The notes under the pieces: generated by a model | Told to the model about the DNA's origin: nothing | What the model saw: the letters and a program-made list of their open reading frames with translations, nothing else | Database searches by the model: none | Part shown: positions 44,294 through 52,105 of the stretch, piece after piece | Numbering within the stretch: position 1 is the first letter of the stretch | Layout: each line of letters starts with the position of its first letter | Program-made: the position numbers and the translations under genes | Assembly: GCA_947631245.1 (NCBI GenBank) | Contig: CANRKP010000009.1 | Span: forward strand, 1 to 52,710 | Source of the DNA: an uncultured Clostridia bacterium | GTDB taxonomy: Bacteria; Bacillota; Clostridia; Oscillospirales; CAG-272 | DNA length: 52,710 bases | Direction of reading: 5' to 3'

Positions 44294-44790
44294 CTTTTCC
44301 TCGTTTCGAGAGCGCTCCCGAAAAGGGCTGCCGCAAGCATCAGCGAAAGCACTGCGTATACGGTAAAGAGCGATTTTGAAATGCCGCTCGTCAGAAACTC
44401 CATCGCGTGGTTGAAAAAGTTCGTCACGGTCAAGACCTCCGTCACGAGAGACAGCACCATGACCGCGTGCGGCAGCGCGCCGAGGGATATCCCCCCGAGC
44501 GCCGAGGGGACCCTGTCACCGCGAAATCTGTATACGGTGTAAACGACGCCGGCGGCAAATGTCAAAACACACACGGGACACAAAAATATCCCCGTGCCTG
44601 TCGCGGTTATGAAGGGCTTTTCCGGCTCGCAGGCGTCCGCAAAGCAGAGGAACAAAAGATATACGGAGGCGGCGGCGACGGCGGCGGCAAGAACCATGGC
44701 AAATGCGTTTCCGACGCCCGCTTTTTTCGCGCCCGCGCTTTCCTTTTCCGTAATTTTTTCGTCCGTTTTCAAAACGCCCGCGTCCTTCAC
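44275..44790 (-). CDS. Hypothetical four-helix membrane protein (GTG start)
   Basis: I do not recognise this 171-residue protein. It has a charged, lysine-rich N-terminus (1-24) and about four hydrophobic segments (roughly 27-50, 62-86, 98-118, 138-160) joined by short loops. The pair CFADACEP could face the outside. It starts with GTG at 44790 behind GGGAGGACGG and is the first gene after the promoter at 44851-44879, leading into the HAD, rimM and trmD genes. Codon use looks like its neighbours. Confidence 0.72.
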   Translation of the reverse strand: MKDAGVLKTDEKITEKESAGAKKAGVGNAFAMVLAAAVAAASVYLLFLCFADACEPEKPFITATGTGIFLCPVCVLTFAAGVVYTVYRFRGDRVPSALGGISLGALPHAVMVLSLVTEVLTVTNFFNHAMEFLTSGISKSLFTVYAVLSLMLAAALFGSALETRKRWKRCG

Positions 44791-44850
44791 GCTTTTTCCG
44801 TCCTCCCGCCAAAAGACCTTTTTTCGACCTCAAAGCATAATACATAATTA

Positions 44851-44879
44851 AGTATACCACCGGCAGGGCGAGTTTGCAA
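44851..44879 (-). promoter_or_regulatory. Sigma-A promoter of the rimM-trmD operon
   Basis: Minus-strand TTGCAA (44874-44879), 17-nt spacer and TATACT (44851-44856), about 60 nt upstream of the GTG at 44790. It is divergent from the T-box promoter, with the -35 boxes about 43 nt apart. Confidence 0.83.
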
Positions 44880-44921
44880 GAAAAAATAGGGCGGCGGGCA
44901 CCGTTTTTAAAAAAATAGGTG

Positions 44922-44950
44922 TTTACAAATCGTCCGAACTCGTATATAAT
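44922..44950 (+). promoter_or_regulatory. Promoter of the cysteine T-box operon
   Basis: TTTACA (44922-44927), 17-nt spacer and TATAAT (44945-44950). The predicted start near 44957 leaves about 180 nt before the conserved T-box sequence. Confidence 0.88.
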
Positions 44951-44956
44951 GTAGTA

Positions 44957-45196
44957 AACGCAATATGAAACAGACGTTGACCGGAAAGAAAACGGGATTT
45001 GCCCGCGTCAAAGAGACCGTCTTTAAAGCTGAGAGAGACGGACGCGCGCCCCGTATGTGCGTCCGCGAGTCTCCGCGGGGGAAATTTCAGTATCCCGCGG
45101 CGTCACCGGACGTTATACGGAAGAGAGCGACAAATCGGAGTGGAACCGCGGCATACCGCCTCCCGTGAAATTTCACGGGAGGGCGGCTTTTTTGTT
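44957..45196 (+). promoter_or_regulatory. T-box riboswitch leader, probably sensing tRNA-Cys
   Basis: T-box leaders stop transcription unless an uncharged tRNA pairs with them. The conserved T-box GGAGTGGAACCGCGG lies at 45137-45151, followed by a strong terminator (45156-45194). The bulge bases UGGA pair with the UCCA end of a tRNA whose discriminator is U, which fits tRNA-Cys (and Gly). The downstream genes are serine acetyltransferase and cysteinyl-tRNA synthetase, so cysteine is the likely amino acid. Candidate UGC specifier triplets are at 45000-45002 and 45058-45060; by eye I cannot decide between them. Stems seen: 44972-45022, 45035-45073 and 45073-45100. Confidence 0.9.
45156..45194 (+). 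terminator. T-box attenuator terminator
   Basis: Arms CCGCCTCCCGTGAAA and TTTCACGGGAGGGCGG followed by a run of T. The left arm is adjacent to the T-box sequence, which can instead pair with upstream bases to form the antiterminator when uncharged tRNA is bound. Confidence 0.92.
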
Positions 45197-45249
45197 TCGG
45201 TGCCGCGCGCTTCCTTATAAGACCGAATATACGAAGGAGGCTGATATTT

Positions 45250-45984
45250 TTGAGAATGATCATATCATTTACGGGCGGGGTCGAGGCGGACCGGCTCGCA
45301 GGACGAATAAAGAAGAGCGTCGCCGACGCCGTATCCGAGGCGCGCCGCGACATAAAAGCCGTCCGCGACCGCGACCCCGCGGCGAGGAGCGACCTTGAGG
45401 CGGCGCTGCTATATCCCGGCGTCCACGCGATATGGGCGCACCGCGCCTCGCACGCGCTTTACGAAAGAGGGCACTATTTCTCCGCACGCGCGATAAGCCA
45501 GGCGGCGCGGGCGCTCACCGGCATCGAGATACACCCGGGCGCAAAGCTCGGGCACGGTCTTTTCATAGATCACGGCGGCGCCGTCGTCATCGGCGAGACC
45601 GCCGAGGTCGGCGACGACTGCACCATATACCAGTGCGTCACGCTCGGAGGCAACGGGAAGGAGCAGGGCAAGCGCCACCCGACGCTCGGGCGCGGCGTCA
45701 TGGTGGGAGCCGGCGCCAAGATACTCGGCGGCTTTGAGATAGGCGACGGGGCAAAGATCGCGGCGGGCGCCGTCGTCCTCTCATCCGTCCCCGCAAACAG
45801 CACCGCCGTCGGCATACCGGCGCGCACGGTGAAGATGAACGGACGCCGCGTCGACGAGCTCGATCAGGTGCACATACCCGACCCCGTTTCCGCCAAGCTC
45901 TGCGAGATTGAATTTGAGCTGTCGGAGCTCAAAAAACGGCTCCCCGCCGCTGACACCGCCGGCACCGCCGACGGCGATATTTAA
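45250..45984 (+). CDS. cysE: Serine O-acetyltransferase (TTG start)
   Basis: CysE acetylates L-serine with acetyl-CoA, the committed step of cysteine synthesis. The 244-residue product has an N-terminal helical part and then the left-handed beta-helix of hexapeptide repeats. It includes GIEIHPGAKLGHGLFIDHGG, the catalytic-region VTLGGNGKEQGKRHPT, and GIPARTVK near the end, typical of the short CysE/EpsC type. The TTG at 45250 stands 9 nt after AAGGAGG; the ATG two codons later is too far. It is the first gene after the T-box, so cysteine starvation should raise its expression. Confidence 0.94.
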   Translation: MRMIISFTGGVEADRLAGRIKKSVADAVSEARRDIKAVRDRDPAARSDLEAALLYPGVHAIWAHRASHALYERGHYFSARAISQAARALTGIEIHPGAKLGHGLFIDHGGAVVIGETAEVGDDCTIYQCVTLGGNGKEQGKRHPTLGRGVMVGAGAKILGGFEIGDGAKIAAGAVVLSSVPANSTAVGIPARTVKMNGRRVDELDQVHIPDPVSAKLCEIEFELSELKKRLPAADTAGTADGDI

Positions 45985-46023
45985 AGACGTAAAACAAACC
46001 AAAAGGAAAGGAAAAAATAAAAA

Positions 46024-47379
46024 ATGATCTGCAAACGCTGCTTCCGCATGTCAGATGACGGATTTCAGTACTGCCCCTACTGCGGCAAATCCTTCACCGA
46101 CGATTCCGAAATTGAAGTAAAGCCCGAGTCTGCCGACGAGGGGCAGACCGCTCCCCCCGAAAACAAAGGCGCCGACGGCGCGAAATCGCCCGGCACGCCC
46201 CCGCCTTTCACGAACGGCGGCAACGGCAACGGAGGCGGCTGCGGCGGAAACGGCGCAGGCACGGGCCGCCCCGACAACGTGCCCCAGGGCAGGTTCGGTC
46301 CGTATAACGGCGGCGGCTACGGCTACTACAACTATAACGGCTACACGGTACCGCCTCCGTACGTCCCGCCCGTCAGGCACGAAAAGACGAAGTCGCAGAA
46401 ATTCTTCTCCGCGATAGGTCACGCCGCGCTCTACTTCCTTCTCTTCTTCCTCTGCCAGACGATAGTCACCTTCGGCTTTATCTTCGTCCGCGCAATCGGC
46501 ACTTATTCCGATTTTTTTGACGAATACATGGACGAGATACCCGAGAACGGTTATATTTCAGACGAAGAATACGACAGGATAATCGGCGAGATGCAGGATA
46601 AGATCACGGAGGATCTTACCGATTTCGATTTCAACCTCATAAGCCTTACATCCTCGGTCTTAACGATAGTGGCGCTCGCAGTCACATCTGCGCTCAAGAG
46701 CCGCCCGTTCTCCGAGCACACGGGCTTTTATCCCCTCCGCTCATGGAAAGCGGCGCTGCTCTTCCCGCTCGGTGTAGCGGTTCAGTTCCTCGTCACGATG
46801 GTAGTAAACCTGATCCCCTGGTCGCAGGAGATGCTCGAAAATTTCAACTCCGTATACGAATATATGGGGCACAGCGAGGGTCCGCTGCAGTTCATAGTCG
46901 AGATCGTCGCCGTCGGTATAATGGGACCTCTTGTTGAGGAACTCATCTTCCGCGGCTGCATATACACGCGGCTCCGCCGCGGGATGCCGACGGCCGCCGC
47001 CGTCATCCTCTCCGCCGCCGTATTCGGCATGGCGCACGGCGTGTTCATCGCCTTCTGCTACGCGACCGTGCTCGGTCTCATGCTCGCATATGCTTACATC
47101 AAGTTTGAAACCGTGCTCGCACCCTTCATCCTTCACATGGGCTTCAACCTCGCCAATTACATTCCTCTGATGCGCGAGGACTCGTCCCCCGCGGAGGTGA
47201 TAATAACTCTCGTCGTGTCCGCGGTCGTCGCGGTCGCATGCGCCTCCGTCATTGTCCTTTCGGACGTGAGCCGAAAAAAGACCGTCAGCGGCACGATAAC
47301 GGTGAACGTCGACGGTGGAAACAACGGCGGCAATAACGGCGACGGCGGCAATAACGATATATACCCGCCTCAAAGATAA
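46024..47379 (+). CDS. CPBP-family intramembrane metalloprotease with N-terminal zinc ribbon
   Basis: The 451-residue product opens with a zinc ribbon (C3, C6, C17, C20), followed by a Gly/Asn/Pro/Tyr-rich linker (about 55-118) and then about eight membrane segments. The CPBP (Abi) protease motifs are complete: EELIFRG (E305, E306, R310), FGMAHG (H338) and HMGFNLAN (H371). These proteases process prenylated proteins in eukaryotes, and bacterial members have varied roles including bacteriocin immunity and protein secretion control; the substrate here is unknown. The C-terminus is a Gly/Asn repeat. It lies between cysE and cysS, 39 nt and 19 nt from them, with no terminator, so it is in the T-box operon. 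AAAGGAAAGG precedes the ATG. Confidence 0.9.
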   Translation: MICKRCFRMSDDGFQYCPYCGKSFTDDSEIEVKPESADEGQTAPPENKGADGAKSPGTPPPFTNGGNGNGGGCGGNGAGTGRPDNVPQGRFGPYNGGGYGYYNYNGYTVPPPYVPPVRHEKTKSQKFFSAIGHAALYFLLFFLCQTIVTFGFIFVRAIGTYSDFFDEYMDEIPENGYISDEEYDRIIGEMQDKITEDLTDFDFNLISLTSSVLTIVALAVTSALKSRPFSEHTGFYPLRSWKAALLFPLGVAVQFLVTMVVNLIPWSQEMLENFNSVYEYMGHSEGPLQFIVEIVAVGIMGPLVEELIFRGCIYTRLRRGMPTAAAVILSAAVFGMAHGVFIAFCYATVLGLMLAYAYIKFETVLAPFILHMGFNLANYIPLMREDSSPAEVIITLVVSAVVAVACASVIVLSDVSRKKTVSGTITVNVDGGNNGGNNGDGGNNDIYPPQR

Positions 47380-47398
47380 AATATCGAGGAGACATCTG

Positions 47399-48838
47399 AT
47401 GCTGTATCTTTATAATTCCCTCTCCCGCGAACGCGAGCCGTTCCGCCCGCATGAGGAAGGCAAGGTCGGGATGTACACATGCGGACCGACGGTATATCAC
47501 TTCGCGCACATAGGAAACCTCCGCACATATATCATGGAGGACATCCTCGACCGCTATCTGCGTTATTCCGGCTACGACGTCAAGCGGGTCATGAACATCA
47601 CCGACGTCGGTCACCTCGCCGGAGACTCCGACGACGGCGAGGACAAAATGCTGACGGGCGCGAGACGCGAGCACAAGACGGTGCTCGAGATAGCGAAATT
47701 CTACACGGACGCGTTTTTCGAGGACTGCAGAAAGCTCAACATACGCCGTCCCGACGTCGTCGAGCCCGCGACCCGCTGCATCGGAGAATATATCAAGATA
47801 ATAAAAAAGCTCATCGACACCGGCTACGCGTACGTTTCGGGCGGGAACGTGTATTTTGACACCTCGAAGCTCGAGGACTACTACGTCTTCAACCGTCAGA
47901 ACGAGGAGGACCTCGCCGTCGGCGTCCGCGAGGGCGTCGAGGCGGACGACGCAAAGCGCAATAAGTGCGACTTCGCGCTTTGGTTCACGAAGAGCAAATT
48001 CGAGGATCAGGAGCTAAAATGGAACTCCCCCTGGGGGCTCGGATATCCCGGCTGGCACATCGAGTGCTCCGCCATATCCATGAAACACTTGGGCGAATAT
48101 CTCGACATCCACTGCGGCGGTATCGACAACGCCTTCCCCCATCACACGAACGAGATAGCGCAGTCTGAGGCATACCTTGGGCACAAATGGTGCTCGTACT
48201 GGTTCCATGTGCTCCACCTCAACACGCAGAGCGGAAAAATGTCGAAGTCGAAGGGAGAATTTCTGACGCTCGGGACGCTCGAGAACAAGGGGATCTCGCC
48301 CGTCGTTTACCGCTTCTTCTGCCTCGGCTCCCACTATCGCAAATCCCTCGTCTTCTCCTGGGACGCGCTCGAAAACGCGCGCGGCACATACGATAAGCTC
48401 GTCTCCCGCGTCTCCCAGCTGGATGCGGATGCTGACGGCGACATCGACGCCGCAGCGTTTGAAGAATACAAACGCCGCTTCACGGATGCGCTCGACAACG
48501 ACATAAACACATCTCTTGCAATAACCGCGCTCTACGACGTATTAAAGGCCGACACGAACGACAAAACGAAGCTCGCGCTCATAGATGACTTCGACCGCGT
48601 GCTCTGCCTCGACATAGTCAAAAACGCAAAAGCGCGCCGCGACGCCGACGAGGCGAAGCGTCAGGCGGAGGAGGGCGACCCCGAGATACTCGCCGCGATA
48701 GCAAAACGGGCGGAGGCGAAAAAAGCCCGTGACTTCGCGCTCGCGGACGCGATAAGAAACGAGCTTTCCGCGCGCGGGATAACTCTCATAGACACGCCCG
48801 AGGGCACCCGTTACACGGTGAGCGGAGCGCAAAAATAA
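47399..48838 (+). CDS. cysS: Cysteinyl-tRNA synthetase
   Basis: CysS charges tRNA-Cys. The 479-residue product begins MLYLYNSLSREREPF, has the zinc cysteine in YTCGPTVY, the class I signature AHIGN, the zinc-site GWHIECSAIS and CGGIDNAFPHHTNE, and KMSKSKGE, followed by the helical anticodon-binding part. The ATG at 47399 follows GAGGAG; the open frame to 47315 overlaps the previous gene. It is the third gene behind the cysteine T-box, the strongest evidence for what that T-box senses. Confidence 0.97.
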   Translation: MLYLYNSLSREREPFRPHEEGKVGMYTCGPTVYHFAHIGNLRTYIMEDILDRYLRYSGYDVKRVMNITDVGHLAGDSDDGEDKMLTGARREHKTVLEIAKFYTDAFFEDCRKLNIRRPDVVEPATRCIGEYIKIIKKLIDTGYAYVSGGNVYFDTSKLEDYYVFNRQNEEDLAVGVREGVEADDAKRNKCDFALWFTKSKFEDQELKWNSPWGLGYPGWHIECSAISMKHLGEYLDIHCGGIDNAFPHHTNEIAQSEAYLGHKWCSYWFHVLHLNTQSGKMSKSKGEFLTLGTLENKGISPVVYRFFCLGSHYRKSLVFSWDALENARGTYDKLVSRVSQLDADADGDIDAAAFEEYKRRFTDALDNDINTSLAITALYDVLKADTNDKTKLALIDDFDRVLCLDIVKNAKARRDADEAKRQAEEGDPEILAAIAKRAEAKKARDFALADAIRNELSARGITLIDTPEGTRYTVSGAQK

Positions 48839-48842
48839 AGAC

Positions 48843-50030
48843 GTGAAAAAGAAAAAACGCAGGAAATTCCCGCCCCCCGCGGCGATCCTTTACTATCCCG
48901 CCGCGGTCCTCGTGTCCCTCTACATGAGGATAAGATACCGCGTCACGGTCGACAAAAGCGGCATCCGCGACATAAAGGGACCGGCGCTCGTGCTCGCGAA
49001 CCATCTTTCCGACAGGGATCACTTTCTCGTCGGCATGGCGCTGCTGCCGCACAGAGCTACATTCGTCCTCAGCGCCCATTTCTGGGCAAAGCGCTTTCTG
49101 CGCCCGATCCTCTCCCCGCTGCACGTCATAACGAAGCGTATGTTCGACAGTGACGCCGGCACGGTGCTCAACATGATGCGCGCCGCGCGCGACGGGAGAA
49201 TAATAGTCCTATTCCCCGAGGGCAGGCTGACATGGACGGCGCATTCGATGCGGATAACGGAGGGCACGGCGGAGCTCGTGAGAAAGCTCCGTGTCGACGT
49301 CTACCGCGTCACCCCGACGGGCGCTTCGCTCACGTTCCCGAAGTGGGGGCGCGGCGCGCGGCGCGGCAGGATAATGATAGAGACAGAAAAGCTTCTCTCC
49401 GCCGACGAGATCCCTTCTATGAGCAAGGACGAGATCTTCGACCTCGTTTCGGACAAGCTGCGCCACGACGACGAGGTATCGTGCCGCGGAATAAAATATT
49501 CGACCCGCGACACGACGGCGGGGCTCGACGGTATCCTTTATAAATGCCCCTCCTGCGGCGCGGAGCGCACGCTCACCGCGGGCGGCTCGCACATCAAATG
49601 CGCCTCCTGCGGCATGGACGCGGTGCTCTCCCGCGACTATGTTCTGACAGGCGCGCCGTTTGATACCGTCGGCGGCTGGTACGACTGGCAGTACGCGAAT
49701 TTCGACATCTCAACTCCGCTCTCGGGCGATTTCACCATCGGCTCCACGGACGAGAAAGGCTACGTCGTCCACGGCGCGGGCGAGGCGCACTGCACGCTCG
49801 ACAGGGAAAAATTCACGTTTGACGGCACGCTCTTCGGCGAGCATCTCGCCTTCGAGCTGCCGACGTCTCAGATCCCCGCCGTCCCGATAACGGTCGGCAA
49901 GCGCTTCGATATCTATCACGACAAGACGCTCCTTCAGCTCTCGCCGATTGGTGACCCGGGCGAGGTCGTCCGCTGGGCGATATTTTTCGATAAGCTGGCT
50001 GACGAAAGGCTCGGCACGAAGGGAAAATGA
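48843..50030 (+). CDS. PlsC-like acyltransferase with inserted zinc ribbon (GTG start)
   Basis: The N-terminal half is a 1-acylglycerol-3-phosphate acyltransferase-like domain: the catalytic NHLSDRDHF (H54, D59) and FPEGRLT (124-130) are intact, preceded by one hydrophobic segment. After about residue 230 it continues with a zinc ribbon (C235, C238, C253, C256) and a beta-rich C-terminal domain of about 130 residues that I do not recognise. The 395-residue length is well above that of ordinary PlsC (about 240), so a simple house-keeping AGPAT role is not assured. The GTG at 48843 is 4 nt after the cysS stop and has a weak ribosome site, suggesting coupling. It is the last gene of the T-box operon. 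Confidence 0.85.
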   Translation: MKKKKRRKFPPPAAILYYPAAVLVSLYMRIRYRVTVDKSGIRDIKGPALVLANHLSDRDHFLVGMALLPHRATFVLSAHFWAKRFLRPILSPLHVITKRMFDSDAGTVLNMMRAARDGRIIVLFPEGRLTWTAHSMRITEGTAELVRKLRVDVYRVTPTGASLTFPKWGRGARRGRIMIETEKLLSADEIPSMSKDEIFDLVSDKLRHDDEVSCRGIKYSTRDTTAGLDGILYKCPSCGAERTLTAGGSHIKCASCGMDAVLSRDYVLTGAPFDTVGGWYDWQYANFDISTPLSGDFTIGSTDEKGYVVHGAGEAHCTLDREKFTFDGTLFGEHLAFELPTSQIPAVPITVGKRFDIYHDKTLLQLSPIGDPGEVVRWAIFFDKLADERLGTKGK

Positions 50031-50055
50031 GCCGACAAAGGCAAAAAAGCCTATG

Positions 50056-50103
50056 ATAAAAAATAGGGAGGCGGTTTCAAAAACCGTCTCCCCTCTTCTT
50101 TTC
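50056..50103. terminator. Bidirectional terminator, T-box operon / XRE regulator gene
   Basis: Arms GGGAGGCGGTTT and AAACCGTCTCCC (50066-50092) with A/T runs on both sides, between convergent genes. Confidence 0.88.
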
Positions 50104-50105
50104 CC

Positions 50106-51185
50106 TTAACCGTTTATCAGCTCTTCGTATTCGGCGTCGCCGTGAAGGAACGAAAACGCGTCGTTCTCCCTTATCTCCGACAGCCAAAACGAGAGCTCGC
50201 CGCCCGCGCCGTCCGGCGTTTCACACGAGGCAGACGACAAAAACGCGCTCGTGTACGCGTGCCGCCCGGGCACGATCCCGTCGTATGCCTTTGCGTGTCC
50301 CAAAGCCTCGCGCAGAGACGAAAGCGTCTTTTCCCGCTCTCCCATCAGCGCGTACTGCTCCGCCAAAAGCATCTTCACATATGCGATATCGGCGTTGTGG
50401 TCGAGGTAGTTGCCGTCGTAAAACAGCGTATCCCACAGTTTTATCGCCGTTTCGCACGCAAATATGACCTCCTCCGGCGTGTCGTACTCGTCATTGAATA
50501 TGTTTATCGCCGCAAGGTCGATATAAGAGAGGGTGTTTTTGTGCCTCTGCTCCTTCGCCTTGTGCCTGTTCTCCGCCGTGAAATACGCGTTTTCGAGAAG
50601 TTCCTCACGGCAGGCGTACAGCGTGCCCGCCATATTTGCGTATTTTACCGCGAGCTCCTCGTCGGCGCAGGGATAGCCCTCGCGCCCGTATGTGTAGGCG
50701 AGGAGCTGTATCGCCCCGTTTCTGATGTCGTTGTCGGTGCAGTCGTCAAGGATGCGGCGGCATATGTCGATAACGCGCTCCGCGTTCTTCCTGTCGGCAT
50801 CGCTCGGCGCGTCCGTGTAGGGAAGCGAGCGCCAAAGCGCATGTGCGAGGCTGTGCAGCACCTGAAAGCTGCCGGGAAAGCGCTCGGCGGCCTCCTCCCA
50901 CAGCGCGAGGTCCTCTTCGAGGCATACGCCGCTCATAAGGCGCTCGCTCGTCTCGAAATAGCTCTCGACCTCCTCGGCCTCGCTCTCGGCATCCCTGTCG
51001 AAAAGCTCATCCATCGTGACGCCGAAAAAATTCGCGAGCGGAACGAGCAACGACACGTCGGGCATGGCGTTGTTGTTCTCCCATTTTGAGATAGACTGCG
51101 ACGAGATCTTGAGATACGCGGCGAGCTTTTCCTGCGTCATCCCGTGCGCGAGCCTCAACTCCTTTATTTTTTCGCCGATGGTCAT
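50106..51185 (-). CDS. XRE-family regulator with long helical C-terminal domain
   Basis: The first 60 or so residues are a Cro/C1-type helix-turn-helix: MTIGEKIKELRLAHGMTQEK, then ISSQSISKWENN with the recognition helix, and VTMDELFDRD. The remaining 290 residues are helical and Glu/Ala/Leu rich and could form TPR-like repeats, as in peptide-responsive or ligand-sensing regulators common in Clostridia. I chose the ATG at 51185, which opens the HTH directly. It is divergent from the tRNA-Gln and kinase region, has its own promoter (51227-51255) and is convergent with the T-box operon. Ligand and targets unknown. Confidence 0.85.
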   Translation of the reverse strand: MTIGEKIKELRLAHGMTQEKLAAYLKISSQSISKWENNNAMPDVSLLVPLANFFGVTMDELFDRDAESEAEEVESYFETSERLMSGVCLEEDLALWEEAAERFPGSFQVLHSLAHALWRSLPYTDAPSDADRKNAERVIDICRRILDDCTDNDIRNGAIQLLAYTYGREGYPCADEELAVKYANMAGTLYACREELLENAYFTAENRHKAKEQRHKNTLSYIDLAAINIFNDEYDTPEEVIFACETAIKLWDTLFYDGNYLDHNADIAYVKMLLAEQYALMGEREKTLSSLREALGHAKAYDGIVPGRHAYTSAFLSSASCETPDGAGGELSFWLSEIRENDAFSFLHGDAEYEELING

Positions 51186-51226
51186 TTTTTGTCCCTGCAA
51201 AGATAAAGATTGCAATTATATTTCAT

Positions 51227-51255
51227 ATTATATATTGTCCCCGCGAAAACCGCAA
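51227..51255 (-). promoter_or_regulatory. Promoter of the XRE regulator gene
   Basis: Minus-strand TTGCGG (51250-51255), 17-nt spacer and TATAAT (51227-51232). A second TATAAT lies 12 nt further downstream, so the start could be displaced. Confidence 0.65.
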
Positions 51256-51323
51256 TAACCGTTTCGGCAAATTCGATTTAACCGCGGGTTGAAAAATGTC
51301 GCATACCGTTTGAATTTGAAAAG

Positions 51324-51354
51324 GAAAAAGCGCCGCTTTTTTCGGCGCTTTTTT
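51324..51354. terminator. Terminator of tRNA-Gln
   Basis: Stem AGCGCCG/CGGCGCT (51329-51349) with T-run on the minus strand immediately after the tRNA 3' end. A T-run also follows on the plus strand. Confidence 0.85.
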
Positions 51355-51425
51355 CTGGGATAGCAGGATTCGAACCTGCAATGAAAGAGTCAAAGTCTTT
51401 TGTGTTGCCATTACACCATATCCCA
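51355..51425 (-). tRNA. tRNA-Gln (anticodon UUG)
   Basis: The minus strand folds to a complete cloverleaf of 71 nt: acceptor TGGGATA/TATCCCA, D stem GTGT/ACAC, anticodon stem AAAGA/TCTTT around loop CTTTGAC (anticodon TTG, reading CAA), a 4-nt variable loop, and T stem GCAGG/CCTGC with loop TTCGAAT. The discriminator is G and the CCA end is not encoded. It has its own promoter (51447-51475) and terminator. Confidence 0.96.
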
Positions 51426-51446
51426 GTATCTAATGTCGACGGTGGT

Positions 51447-51475
51447 ATTTTATCACAAAGGCGTGGACGTGTCAA
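51447..51475 (-). promoter_or_regulatory. Promoter of tRNA-Gln
   Basis: Minus-strand TTGACA (51470-51475), 17-nt spacer and TAAAAT (51447-51452) with an upstream TG; the predicted start is about 15 nt before the mature tRNA 5' end. Confidence 0.87.
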
Positions 51476-51507
51476 TAACGCGGCATATGGATTTTTTTCG
51501 ACGGTTA

Positions 51508-51516
51508 TGATACAAT
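51508..51516 (+). promoter_or_regulatory. Extended -10 promoter of the P-loop kinase gene
   Basis: TGATACAAT, a TG-extended -10 element, lies about 33 nt before the start codon of the gene at 51549. The region 17 nt upstream (TGGATT) is a poor -35 box, so the call rests on the extended -10 alone. Confidence 0.45.
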
Positions 51517-51548
51517 GAAACCGAAAAACCGAAATAAGGCGGTACCCC

Positions 51549-52037
51549 ATGGCTAAAGTGACGGCAGTATGCGGCAGGATATGCTGCGGAAAAACTTCAT
51601 ACGCGAACAAGATACGGAAAAAGACGGGCGCTGTTCTCCTTTCGATAGACGAGGTCATGCTCGCCCTCTTCGGGCGGGACGCGGGTGACATGCACGACAC
51701 ATATGCCGAGCGGACCGAGCGCTTTCTTCTTTCAAAGGCGGCGGAGATCGTCTCGGGCGGCGTCGACGTCGTTCTTGACTGGGGGCTCTGGACGTCAAAG
51801 GCGAGAGGCGACTTAAGAAAATATTTCTCCCGCCGCGGCATCCCGCTTGAGATATGCTTTATAGATATATCCGAGGACGAGTGGCGCGCGCGGATAGAGC
51901 GCCGCAACCGCGCCGTTTTTTCGGGCGACGTGCCCGCCTACATAATAGACAAGGGGCTGATGAAAAAATTTGCCTCGCGCTTTGAGGCGCCCGCGCCCGG
52001 GGAGGTCGACATTATCATCCCCGCCGCCGACACTTGA
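51549..52037 (+). CDS. Small P-loop (AAA_33/zeta-toxin-like) kinase
   Basis: The 162-residue product has a Walker A motif GRICCGKTS (G9 to T16), a candidate Walker B/DxD-like VVLDWGLW (about residues 73-80), and an arginine-rich lid region (EWRARIERRNR, about 111-121), the layout of small P-loop kinases of the AAA_33 kind. Such proteins phosphorylate varied small molecules or nucleic-acid ends; the substrate cannot be read from sequence. No antitoxin-like gene is adjacent, so a toxin role is not supported. The ATG at 51549 follows AAGGCGG. It stands alone, between tRNA-Gln and the homoserine-kinase gene. Confidence 0.78.
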   Translation: MAKVTAVCGRICCGKTSYANKIRKKTGAVLLSIDEVMLALFGRDAGDMHDTYAERTERFLLSKAAEIVSGGVDVVLDWGLWTSKARGDLRKYFSRRGIPLEICFIDISEDEWRARIERRNRAVFSGDVPAYIIDKGLMKKFASRFEAPAPGEVDIIIPAADT

Positions 52038-52062
52038 TTTTATTTTTCCCGCATGATACAAT
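52034..52062 (+). promoter_or_regulatory. Promoter of the homoserine-kinase-like gene
   Basis: TTGATT (52034-52039), 17-nt spacer and TACAAT (52057-52062) with an upstream TG. The -35 box overlaps the stop codon of the previous gene. Confidence 0.78.
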
Positions 52063-52105
52063 ATGCGAAAATACCCTAATCTGTGACACCGGAAAGCAAA
52101 AAAGC

